Assembly: GCA_947034885.2 (NCBI GenBank)
Contig: OX344750.2
Location: 39,790,821-39,854,820, forward strand
Length of the DNA: 64,000 bases
Source of the DNA: Thuidium tamariscinum
Lineage: Eukaryota; Streptophyta; Bryopsida; Hypnales; Thuidiaceae
Reading direction: 5' to 3'
Under the pieces are notes generated by a model, which was given only the letters and a program-made list of their open reading frames with translations, had not been told where the DNA came from and made no database searches. Shown piece by piece: positions 24,641 through 34,145 of this stretch (position 1 is its first letter; the number at the start of each line of letters is the position of its first letter). A program made the position numbers and the translations under genes.

Positions 24641-25397
24641 AGACTATTTGTAGATGTCTACTAGGATCAAGTAAAGGTAGTTCATAAAGCTTGCTTCTTT
24701 CAAAGATTTGAAAATAATTTCAAGACCTTGGTATAGGTACTCTATTTTCTTGGAAGATGACAAATCTACATACATTAAAGTATTTATAAATCTCAAAAAA
24801 TTAACATTGAATAATCAAATATTGAACACATCATGAACAACATTTTGAGCAAGTTAACCAAGTGGTTTTTAAGTACTTACTTGATCCTTGAAATGTAAGA
24901 ATACAACAAGCAACTCATGTCTAGTAGATTCTCTTCTATTTTCAAGGGAGATGTTTCTAGTTGTCATCACTACAGGATATCTAGAGATTCATGTGTCATC
25001 TGACAACAAATACGATCAAAATAAAAAATCAATGGTGAAATTATAGCTTTCATGTATTGTAAATGAATGAATCTTGCATTTGATGCCACCAAGATCTAAT
25101 ATTAGGTGTTGTGTAGATTTGTTCTCCAATCATAGATAGGTCAATGGTTGCCTTGAGTTTGAAATCTCTAGCATTCTCAACTACAAAGAATAAAGGTTTC
25201 AAAACATGAATGGGATTTTTGAAGTATAAATTAGTATCACCATTGTTTATGTCATTCACGCTTCTAATTGTCACAACTCTAGGGTCAAAATGATCATCAA
25301 AAAATAAATCAAGTAATGCTTTGATATCTTGTCTAAATAGACCTTGCTTATTTTTATAATTACGGATAAAGCTTATTAGATGAAAAGTAAAATCAAA
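24641..25397 (-). pseudogene. KDZ/Plavaka-like transposase relic, middle exons
   Basis: Three exon-like pieces on the minus strand: 25080-25397 (containing FFDDHFDPRVVTIRSVNDIN, PLFFVVENARDFKLKATIDL and YTTPNIRSWWHQMQD); about 24877-24975 (PVVMTTRNISLENRRESTRH, ending in a CAA|GTAAGT donor, with a TTTGTTGTCAG acceptor near 25000); and about 24660-24770 (IEYLYQGLEIIFKSLKEASF). Exon pieces ending in good splice sites show it was once a spliced gene, and stops show it is now broken. The 17.5-kb transposon lies immediately 5' of it. The family call rests mainly on the 22.5-kb piece. Confidence 0.45.
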
Positions 25398-25398
25398 T
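25395..25398. repeat. Left target-site duplication (AAAT)
   Basis: AAAT here and at 42861-42864 immediately flank the 28-bp terminal repeats of the large transposon. Four AT-rich bases could match by chance, so this is likely rather than certain. Confidence 0.6.
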
Positions 25399-25426
25399 AA
25401 GGCCTTATTCGTTAAAATGAGACAAA
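25399..25426 (+). repeat. Left terminal inverted repeat (28 bp)
   Basis: Begins AAGGCCTTATTCGTTAAAAT and matches the complement of 42833-42860 over all 28 bases. It contains one copy of the 16-bp TTCGTTAAAATGAGAC unit that is repeated at the right end. Confidence 0.9.
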
Positions 25427-25914
25427 AGGGTGACTTTGAGACTTTCAAAAATGACTACGAAGTTGCCCTTGAAGAAGAAGTTGTTGAATCCAACGATAAA
25501 TAGAGGCGAACTTGACGTCCCTCAAAGGATTCGGGAGACTTATAGAGATAAAAGATAGTTGTTTGCACTATGTGATGATGTCATAGATGAAGCCAAAAAA
25601 GAACATTGATTTCCGAAGGAATGAAATGAATCAATTACCTTGGGCATTCGCATACACAAGCAACATACAACTTTTCTGAACAAGTTTTATTGAAGTGCAT
25701 GAATTGTGAAATTCTATGATTGATTTCGAATCCAATGAAAGACTTGAACGAGGTCAATGTACAGTCAAGAAGCCCTCAACTTCTTCCACCTTTTTCTCAT
25801 GTCATTTGGATACTAAGCTTTAGACCTGACTATACACAAAGGAAGGACCTTCTCAGTCTAAGACGTGCGAGCTCATAGAACTTTCTATTTATAGTAAAAA
25901 GATCTGAAAGCGAT

Positions 25915-26844
25915 TTAGCTTTCAGAGTTGCCTTCTCTTTCTAGGCCATCTCTATTATTTACCGTTCCTGCTTCTATGCCTCTTAGCTTTGCGAGACCCC
26001 TTAAGATGTCCTCGCGTCGAGAGGAATAATGCGACCCCTTTTCCCTGTACAACGTTTTGGTCTCGCTCATACTATGGCATTCACAGGTTTTTCGTTTTGA
26101 TGGATTTAGGGTTCTTTGAGGACCTCCTGAAGTGGAGAGAGATTTGGATGGTCTCTGTGGGGGTCTGGGCAACGAGGCCTTTACACCGGCTATGTACGGA
26201 AAGGTATCTCCAGCTGACATTGCCTCCAAAGAGCGTCGATGATCTCGAACAATTCGCTGACGGAAAAGACTGTCTGCGGCCGGCAGACGTCTCGCTCCAG
26301 TGGACTTGGAGGATCGTGTTGGGTTATCCTCGACTCGAGGAAGGCGGACAGTTTGTTCGGAAGCGAGAGGTTCAATCTGGGTCCCTTCGCTCGGTGCACT
26401 CGCGGATTTCACTTCGATGGTAGTCTTAGTGGACGTCGGAGAGGGAGCCGGGACATTATCCTCGAGTCGAGGATGCACTTCCGCCTCTTCGACAGGGAGT
26501 TCCAACTTTCGGCTGGTCACTCCGTCTCTCTACGGAGTTGGCGACCAGGACCTTCCCCGACTCGAGGATGTCCGTTTCAACGGCGACGGCGAGCAGATGG
26601 GAGTCCTGCCTGTCGTGCGACTCGGGGGACTGTCGACGACGCCGTCTTCAATGTTTCCCTTAGAAAAGTCTATGGCGGCGGACGCCGCATCCGTGGCTTC
26701 ACAGAGCATGTACGGTTTGGACACGGGAATTGTTTCGCAGTTCCCACCTCCAGATTCGGAGGTGCACAACGACTGCTTCTCCGAACCAGAGAGGAGGCTC
26801 TTCGTGAGCTTCTCCCTGCCTGGCGTGAAAGGGAAAGCTCCAAC
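25915..26844 (-). CDS. Ser/Pro-rich protein of unknown function, transposon-borne
   Basis: The open stretch begins at a TTATTGCAG|GTTGGAGC acceptor (26844) and runs to a stop at 25915, in one frame with one in-frame TAG at 26530-26532. It is rich in Ser, Thr, Pro and charged residues, with no recognisable domain, and ends in a basic region (REDILRGLAKLRGIEAG). Two of the three palindrome copies in it are read in frame as HPRLEDN and LPRVEDN; the third is read in another frame. It may be a 3' exon of the HAD gene upstream (27081-27869) or a gene of its own. The tail of the ParB/methyltransferase-like protein has the same style, including HPRVEDT. The TAG can be explained by one C-to-T change or by an intron that I cannot place. 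Confidence 0.45.
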
Positions 26845-27080
26845 CTGCAATAAAACGAGAGTTCCAAATCCAAAGAAATCCGTTCTATGAGTACATAGAT
26901 GCATGCGGAATGCGGTATCCGTGAGGATTTACGAAGCACAATACTTTGAAAACGAGACAGAATCTCATGAAAAATACTTTATATATATATATATATATAC
27001 CAAAAAACGTGACGTACATACAAAAATTAGATATCATTTGCCTGGACTCCCTCGATGCCTAATTCTACAATCAAAAAAAT
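26845..27080 (-). other. Probable intron or spacer with (TA)n
   Basis: AT-rich, with a TA dinucleotide run at about 26979-26999, between the HAD frame and the Ser/Pro-rich exon. The acceptor at 26844 supports an intron; a GTAGGAAG donor candidate near 27087 would leave the frames one base out, so the join is not settled. Confidence 0.4.
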
Positions 27081-27869
27081 CTACTTCCTACAACGCCGAC
27101 GTCTCTCGACGGTGATGCCCGCCACGGGCACTTCAAAACGAGTGTTCATGCAATCGGCCGACTCCCTCATGACCTCAAGGATTTCCCTGAGGTGAAAATG
27201 GTCGCCAGAGAGGGGGTTATTGCCTATCCTATTTTCGTCTACATATTGAAGCAACCCCCCGTGGGGGTTGCACCCCGAATGCAGCCGTCGGAGCCACGGG
27301 AGTAGCTGTCCCATGAGGACGTCATCCCTCCGATCGAGGTAGCTCCAGGTCTGGAGGAAGATGGCGTTCTCGGATTCATTGCAGACACTCTTTTCGGGAG
27401 AGTCGTCAATGAGCAAGGTGTCGTCCGAGGAAAACGACGACCCCGCATTGCCGATAGTGTCGAACAGACCGTGTTTCAGGACTTTCATGTTCAATTCTTT
27501 CGGACCACGGTGGAAGAACTTCCCGGGACTGTATTCTATCTTCGTGCAGTTTTCCTGTCCTAGGACGTTGAAGGGCGGCCTGCACCTCGCGAACAAGTGT
27601 CCCACGATGGCCTCCGCGTTATACTTATACATGGACGACCAGACCACGACCTTATTCGCGAATTCGGACACTTGTCTCAAAAACTCGTCGACATTCGGCC
27701 TAGCGAAAACGGCCTTGGACCCGATGATGGTCGGGTACCGATGGCTGAGAACATTGTCTTCGACCTTGTAGTGCTTGAAATCTCTACCGAATTTCGCCGA
27801 CGATGAGTGACACAGCACACCGTTGAAGTCGAAGACAATGTTCAGCCACTTCCTCCTCGGCGGAGGCAT
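27081..27869 (-). CDS. FCP1-like HAD phosphatase-fold protein, transposon-borne
   Basis: A 262-aa frame from ATG at 27869 (MPPPRRKWLN). The HAD/FCP1 (NIF) motifs follow in order: motif I D14-F-N16-G-V, motif II VVVWSSM (S78/S79), a motif III lysine in MKVLKHG (about 129-132), and motif IV LLIDDSPEK (D155, D156). The family's usual second aspartate of motif I (DxDx[TV]) is Asn here. I recall plant FCP1-like HAD proteins with a similar DxNG pattern, so this may be a captured plant subclass member, probably with weak or no phosphatase activity. FCP1 proteins dephosphorylate the RNA polymerase II tail, but that target is only an inference here. The frame stays open upstream to ATG at 28001, and a TTTCTTTGATCAG acceptor at about 27921 suggests a leader intron; I chose 27869 because the domain begins nine residues later. 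Palindrome copies are absent from this frame. Confidence 0.75.
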   Translation of the reverse strand: MPPPRRKWLNIVFDFNGVLCHSSSAKFGRDFKHYKVEDNVLSHRYPTIIGSKAVFARPNVDEFLRQVSEFANKVVVWSSMYKYNAEAIVGHLFARCRPPFNVLGQENCTKIEYSPGKFFHRGPKELNMKVLKHGLFDTIGNAGSSFSSDDTLLIDDSPEKSVCNESENAIFLQTWSYLDRRDDVLMGQLLPWLRRLHSGCNPHGGLLQYVDENRIGNNPLSGDHFHLREILEVMRESADCMNTRFEVPVAGITVERRRRCRK

Positions 27870-28395
27870 GATCGGACGCTTGATCCTCCGCACGACCTCT
27901 CCTCTTGCCTGTGACACTACCTGATCAAAGAAAAACAACAAAGAATTGGAGTTACCTGAATAAGTGCAGGACTGGTAAAGCCAAAGTGCGGAGAGACGCA
28001 TTGCACCTCGCTACTCGATTGCACCCTTCCCTTAGGAATTGGCTTCATGGGTAGCGGGGGATGCAAGCTGACATCTACGTCGAGCTGAGCCAAAAATATC
28101 GACAAGGGAATGCAATTAGACACGTTCACTAATGTGGATTGAAAATTTTGCAACTTTTTATTTACATGTTGTATAATGTACATCTCCAAAACGTTCAGGC
28201 CGCCATAACTGCACATTCTATTACTACTCTACAATATTTACTACACTCTGCCCACCGCGGACAGGTTCTCCGTCAGCGCCAGGACTTCAAGGAGTGGTGA
28301 CCCCCCCCTGTCAAACAGCAATAATCACAATGAGATTTCAAACCCAGTCAGAACTAACTCTACCAAGTCAACCACATGATCCCAGGAATTTTTAA
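27870..28395 (-). other. Leader/intergenic region between HAD gene and upstream gene
   Basis: This should contain the HAD gene leader and promoter. A CAG|GTAACT donor-like site (about 27953) and the acceptor at about 27921 are only 33 bases apart, too close for a normal plant intron, so the true 5' exon is uncertain. An ORF at 27917-28216 (minus) covers part of it and could be a short upstream exon (the stretch VSLHPPLPMKPIPKGRVQSS is compositionally plausible). The 3' end of the ParB/methyltransferase-like gene must lie at about 28.3-28.4 kb. Confidence 0.4.
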
Positions 28396-31300
28396 TCAAT
28401 CCAAAGCATAAGGATTCAGTCGTTCTACCTGCACGGGTTCAGTTGTTTGATGCGCAGATTGCTCCTCTAGCGCCACCGCACGAGCTTGGAGTTCCTCCTC
28501 GTCGGGGTCGTTCTCCCCGTAGTCCAACCTCTCCTCCTCTTCGATCGCAGGAGACGTCTCCACAGTCCTCTGAACTTCTTCATTGATTTGGGAAGGTGGA
28601 GGCGTTGAGGCAATGGGCTCTATCACGTGAGATTCTTGGATATCGTCGAGTCAACGATAATCCCGAGCTTCCCCTTCAGTAGGCCCTTGCGTTTGAGGCA
28701 CGACAACCTCAAACGAGGTGAGTTCCGGCGAGGATGCTCTTGACCGGAGTTGAGATGTCGGAGTGCATTTCACAACCTCAGTCTCCGCCAATGAGACGAC
28801 TGCGGCAGTATCCTCGACTCGAGGATGCGGAAGCCCTGATACCAATTCCTGGACTCCGGGAGGGACTGGAATGGCGGATGTGGCAGGTGACGGAAGGGCG
28901 GACGACTGACCCAGTTGAGTGACCATCATCGTGAGTTTTTGCACTTGAAGCTCCAATGTAGAAAGCTTTTGCTTGGACTGATTGGACTCTTGAGTGACCG
29001 CGATGAGTTCTCGTTTGGTGTCAGCCAACTCCTTGTCCCTGGCCTTCCTCTCTTCCTCTCGTGCGAACCTTTTAACCCTCACCTCTTCCTCCTTTGCCCA
29101 GTAGTCCTTCTCCACCTTAATCGTCTTTCCGTCAGGCAGGATGATCGGTTTCAGTTCAACCTGCTTGAAGGGGGCGTCGCGGTCCTCGTCGTCGTGATCG
29201 GATTCGTGCGGATGGTCCATCGGGTCGTCGTCATCCCCGAAGTCGTAGTAGAGGGGTTTTCCATCCTTGTCGAACTCACCGACGGGGAGTCTCCTCTCCT
29301 GCATCACTACGACCTCGTCACTGGAAGCCTCCTCGTGTTCATTGGGAGGGTCGTTCATAAACGCGTCCTCCTCCCCACCGAAGCCCAATGAATCGTCCTC
29401 CTGCCTCTTCTTCGTCCTCCGCTCCGCCTGCTGCCGTTCCCAATCGGAATCGGTCTCAACGTCCTCGTCTTCACCCCCGTCACCTTCTCCCTCCTCGCTT
29501 TCTTCCCCATCGCCTTCTCCCCCCTCGCTTTCTTCCCCATCGCCTTCGTTATCTTCATTCTCTTCTTCAGAAGAGGATTGGGGACGCTGCTCTTGGACGG
29601 CCTGGACTTCGACCAACTCCAGATCCGTAGCAGCGGGTCGGGAGACAGTACCCGGCGCAGCAGATGCGGAGGGAACACCTGCCACAGCGGGTCGAGAGAC
29701 ATTGCCTTGAGTAGCGGGTGCGGGGACTACTGCTGGCTTGGACATCCACAAGTAAATTTGGAACATGTTGGTTCCATATTCGTCTATGCCTTGCACCCCT
29801 GGATCTGCGGTTACGTGGGGGCCGATATTCTCCCGCACCCGAAGGTCTGGTTGAATTTCATCTGCCGGCGACACTAGAGTCATGGGAGGCGAAGGGGGGG
29901 AGTTGGAGTGCACCAACTCCGGTTCACGAGTTTTGGGCTTCACGTACGTCATGGAGTATGGTGAGTTACTCATCATGAAGTCACAATCATCCATCTTCTT
30001 GGCCACAAGGGCAATTGCCTGATATGATTTCACCTCAGACCTATGAACGAATCCATAGTAATACGCCCCGAACATCTGCAACAATGAGATAATTATATTT
30101 AATTCCAGAACAATACTACGAAGTAAATTATATGCTGCCAAGGTTATCGTTGACTCGACGATAAGATATTCGGTATTTTTTTGAGTGTGTTGGTAACTCT
30201 AAATTAAAGAAGGGAATACGTGAGAAGGTATCGTCGACTCGATGATAACTATCATGGTTTAGGAAATAATACCTTTGCGGCGAGCATGAACTTCGCTCCC
30301 GCGAAGACGCCCAGGACGTTCTCTTCAGGCACTGCAAAAGCCTGAAGCATTTCTAAGTAGAACTCCATACGGAGTTCGGAAGGCTCAATTCTCCACTTCG
30401 CCTCAGTGTTCTTCGCCCACTCATTGAAGTACACGTTCTGGACGGGACATCTGTACAATGACTTCACCAAGCTTCGGCATGATGAAGCAAACTCGTCATT
30501 CTTCTTAAAACAGAAGACGAGCGGCACATCTGGAGCTACGCCACGGTTTGTGACGTTGTCGAGCAGCTCCGCCCGCGCTGGTCTATACGAGGACAATACG
30601 CAGTCGTAGTTCCTCAGCTTCAATGCTGCGAATGCCGTCGCGGCATTTGTGTCTTGCGGCCCCTACAAGACAAAAAGCCAGATGCTTGGGGTGGTGATCT
30701 TTGGTTCCAGTTTTGCCGAAAGAAAGTTCAAAACTTTGTCGACGGCGGCAGTCGTCTCCGTGGGCTTTGACCGTGGAGCGATTCTCAAGTCCACCAGGGC
30801 AAACCTCACATCCCGAGAATCGTACCGATAACTGGAGCTAGTTACCAGCGCCTTCTTTAAGTAGTCCACCCCACGAATCTGTACACCTCCTGTGAGTTCT
30901 GGTAGCTGATACTTCAGCTTCATGAACCTGTTAAACATATACAGGACCCCGGGAAATGCCTTCTCGAGATCCTTGGCTCTCTTCAGCCAAGCATCGTTTC
31001 GCAGGCGTCTCTTGAAGTACTCAGCAGAAGGTTGCGTGAGCAAAAAATCCCAGGAGGCCGAGGTAAAGCGATGTCTAGCTTTCCAGGCCTTCCAGGTCTT
31101 GTCAATAACATCACCACCACTGTTAAAGAAATTGAGATCCGGGTTGATTGCCATCAAGTCTTGGAGGACAACTTTCTTGCGCTTCCTCCGCTCAACCCAC
31201 TCCTTGTGGGTCATGTTGTTGGGCACGAGGACTCTCGTCGCAGAGACCGAAACCTTGGGGTACAAGGCTATGCGTCCTGGAGTTAATCCCAGGAGGTGAA

Positions 31301-33234
31301 CCGCGTTTGCACCGAAGTCAACATCCGTGAAATGGCCGTAGTGTTTAAAGAACTCCCTCTTTAGGGACATGCTCTTTATTTTAAAGCCCTTTCCGGCTTT
31401 GTACGGCTCGCATGTCATGGGATCAATCAAATCACCCTCGGAGTGTTGCGTCAAGAAACTCTCCCAGAATGCCCAGAGGTTGTCCGGAAGGGTAATTATT
31501 TGGATCTCGTTCTTGAGCTCCACTGTACCTTTAATCGAAGCGCCGTCTCCTTCAGGATTAATGTTCCTGAAACGCTCGATGACGGCATCGGTGAAACTCT
31601 AATTGAACAGAGAACAAACAAAATGTCAGCGAAAATTAACATTCTAGCACGCTATCATCGACTCGATGATAGGCAGAACATTATGAGAAAGATAGAAACC
31701 ACACCTCAAGGTTTGCATCTCCCCACATCACATCCTCAGAACCAAACACAAATAAACATGGAATTCATATCGATATCGTCGACACGACGATAATGGGACG
31801 ACTTCAGCTTACCGTATACTTGTCGAGCTTAAAAACGGCTTGGTTTTTTCTTGTGGCGCCCTCTGAGTGGGTGTCAGTGGGGCGCTCGTACGTGACCCAG
31901 ATGCTTCTGCAACTAATAATTTGGTTACCCCACGTCGGTTGCGCGTGGTTCAAATGGTTAGTGCAGTTGTAGAACTTCGAGATGTTCCTTAGTTTGTTAT
32001 CGTCGAGCGACCACACGATATATGCATCCCATGTTTGCAGTTCTACTTTTCGAGCCTCTCCACAACCACTTTTCTGAAGTTCCTGAGACGCAGTAATGCT
32101 GTGTTGGCCGTTTATTATCATGAATTTGCCATCTTTAATTTCATCCCATGTCTTTGGCCTCTCTTCGAGAAGCTTATCTTGAAGGCCAACAGGGGTGAGG
32201 CAAACCTTCTGCCGTTGCTTAGCATCTATCAATTGAACTAGCTGCTTCTTTACGGCATCCACAATATCGCGTTGAAGAGTACGAATCACGTACTCTGGCT
32301 TTGCCACAATGCACTGTTTGATGTCAACTTCTACTGTCTCACTGCTGAACAAAAAACAATTTTTGTGCTCTTTCCAGAACTCTCTCTGGATGACCGAGAA
32401 CTTCTCAAAGTCTGTTTTATCAGACTGAGTAGGTGTTGGACCAGCTGACAGCATTGTAGTGAGCGCCGAACCAGAACTACCACCTGTTACTACAGCAGAC
32501 GAAAGACTTTTCTTCCGTTTCCTGCTTGATTCTCCTTCTCGAGAAGGTGTGTCTCGTTTCTTCGGCTCTGAACGTGATTGACCGGGCCTCGTCACTTGGC
32601 TCCCAGACCGTGAAAGCGTGGAGACTCTCGCGGCCGGAGTTGATGTTTCCTCTCGTTGCCTCTGATCGGTGGGGCGGCCAAGAATAGGTTGCCTTTGAAC
32701 GTTTTCTAAGGCATACCGGTCTAGTGTCTGAAAAATTAGTCGCAGTCTGCTTGCGTTCGACCGGGCCGTGCTGTCTTTCCAGGGAACAAAGCCGGACTTC
32801 ACAAACTGCGCGTTCAATGCATCCATTTCACCACCTTCAAGAAAGGTCATGAGCGCATCCAAATCAAATTTCCCGTGGTAGCCGTTGACGTCTATGACGA
32901 CAGAATGGCAATGCTCTTTCGATTTTCCATCATTGTCCACCTCCCGCAGCACAATCAAAACATAATTTTTTTGGTGCTCCTCAATAAGTGTCACTTTCTC
33001 CCTGATATTCCAAGGAATATATGTCGTCGTCCCTGCAACCCGGTATCGGAGGTAAACATAATTTCGAAACCGATTCACACCAAAGCTCCATGTGTGAATA
33101 TGGTCCTTGAATTGCCAGAGCGTGCCGTAGCTGTCCTCCATCTCCCCAATGAAGGGCTCACCGACTAACGGGTTCACAAACGGCTGAAGATGGTGCTCAG
33201 TCGCAGAGTAGTCGTAGCCGTCCGTTGTCTCCAT
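28396..33234 (-). CDS. ParB-motif + DNA-methyltransferase-like fusion with acidic coiled-coil tail
   Basis: Three exons in phase 0: 31813-33234 (ATG at 33234; donor ACG|GTAAGC), 30273-31598 (acceptor CAATTAG; donor AAG|GTATTA), 28396-30075 (acceptor TTGTTGCAG). Exon 1: an unknown N-terminus, a basic Ser-rich linker with KRKK (239-242), and a ParB/DGQHR-type motif FMIINGQHSITASQEL (about 371-386). Exons 2-3 read like an amino-type DNA methyltransferase: a VRFALVDLRIAP segment where DPPY would stand, IWLFVL, and across the splice NVLGVFAGAKFMLAAK plus MFGAYYYGFVHRSEV, resembling the SAM-binding DPFxGSGTT..A...GR..G.E region. The catalytic DPPY is absent, so a DNA or SAM binder is likelier than an active enzyme. 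The tail has an acidic run, then a coiled coil. Both introns carry two palindromes each. In-frame TAG (30663) and TGA (28651, within a palindrome copy) suggest early decay. The domain calls are by eye. Confidence 0.6.
28641..28660. repeat. Palindrome copy at the end of the long tail frame
   Basis: TATCGTCGAGTCAACGATAA, with one base off the CpG pattern. On the minus strand that change turns CGA into TGA, closing the 28651-30075 frame; 85 further open codons follow in the same frame to 28396. Confidence 0.7.
30076..30272 (-). other. Intron 2 of ParB/methyltransferase-like gene (197 nt)
   Basis: Donor AAG|GTATTA and acceptor TTGTTGCAG|ATG join phase-0 exons exactly within the SAM-loop-like region. 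It contains palindrome copies at 30145-30164 and 30229-30248, 84 bp apart. Confidence 0.75.
31599..31812 (-). other. Intron 1 of ParB/methyltransferase-like gene (214 nt)
   Basis: Donor ACG|GTAAGC and acceptor CAATTAG|AGT join phase-0 exons. It contains palindrome copies at 31653-31672 and 31775-31794, 122 bp apart. Confidence 0.75.
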
Positions 33235-34145
33235 GGCGGAGATTCCTGTATTTGTAGGACAAAATGTATGGTCAGTATCTTCATTCCGCGTATCGTCGAC
33301 TCGATGATAATCATTTATAATTGGATTGTACCTTCTCAGGTGTATAATTCTGGTGAGGACGAATTCTTAGACCTTCATTGCTTAAACATAAGATTTCCTC
33401 TACGTTCCTATTTTTGAACTAATAGTTTTCTTTTGATTCAGCCATTTCCTCCCGGATGCCTGTCTACTGATGATAAAGGATCTCTTGTCATCGGATCGAT
33501 GATAAGAGAAACATTATTTTTTCTTTCCCTATGTGTAACACTGTTTGTGTACATCATCGGTTCGAGGATAAGCCTTCAGAAAAGCATAAAACGACACTGT
33601 AGTTGAGAGTCCGTTCAATGCTATCGTATCGTCGAGTCGATGATAATGGTGAACAATCTAGGGATGGTCTCAACTTACGAGGTTCACTCTTTCTTGATTA
33701 TGGAATTTTGTCATATCATCGGGTCGAGGATAAGACACAATTCCCCGAATTAAAGTAATTGCAATATCCAGAATGGGTCTTCATAGAAGTTAGTTTCCAA
33801 GATATTAATATTACTAATTCTTGTTCTGAGAATAAAAAACAAATTCATATACGTAATTACGTGGGGTTGACATCATCGGGTCGACGATAAGCAGTTTCAA
33901 GGCGCGGTTGCTTTCATTTGCTTGGGAATTTTGGCTCTGTTACTGTTATCATCGGTTCGATGATAACAGTCGTCTCTCTTACTAAATTCATTTTCGGTCT
34001 CAAATTACGAGTTCCACTTTATCATGATTATGGAGGTCTTCTTCTTATCATCGGGTGGAGGATATATCAGAAAACGCCGAATTCGATCATTTCTACTGTT
34101 AAACCGACTACCCTAATGTAGTATCGTCGAATCGATGATACCAAT
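33235..34145 (-). promoter_or_regulatory. Leader of ParB/methyltransferase-like gene with nine-palindrome array
   Basis: An ACAAATACAG|GAATC acceptor at 33246 just upstream of the ATG suggests that most of this is a leader intron. Palindrome copies begin at 33291, 33486, 33552, 33627, 33714, 33871, 33947, 34046 and 34122, each 19-20 bp, spaced 66-195 bp, on one face or the other. The DNA between copies is AT-rich and shows no frame. The array could be a binding platform for transcription control, a splicing aid, or both. Confidence 0.6.

Noticed and set aside
26239-26890. Plus-strand ORFs of 196-204 aa at 26.2-26.9 kb
   Set aside because: They are shadows of the GC-rich minus-strand Ser/Pro-rich frame; minus-strand splice-site context and composition are better.
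27917-28001. 33-nt intron between a GTAACT donor and GATCAG acceptor upstream of the HAD gene
   Set aside because: Too short for plant splicing; the acceptor may be real but the donor must lie elsewhere.
28915-29710. Plus-strand ORFs opposite the acidic tail (Ser/Pro- and Leu-rich)
   Set aside because: Antisense images of the Glu/Asp-rich repeats in the ParB/methyltransferase-like protein.
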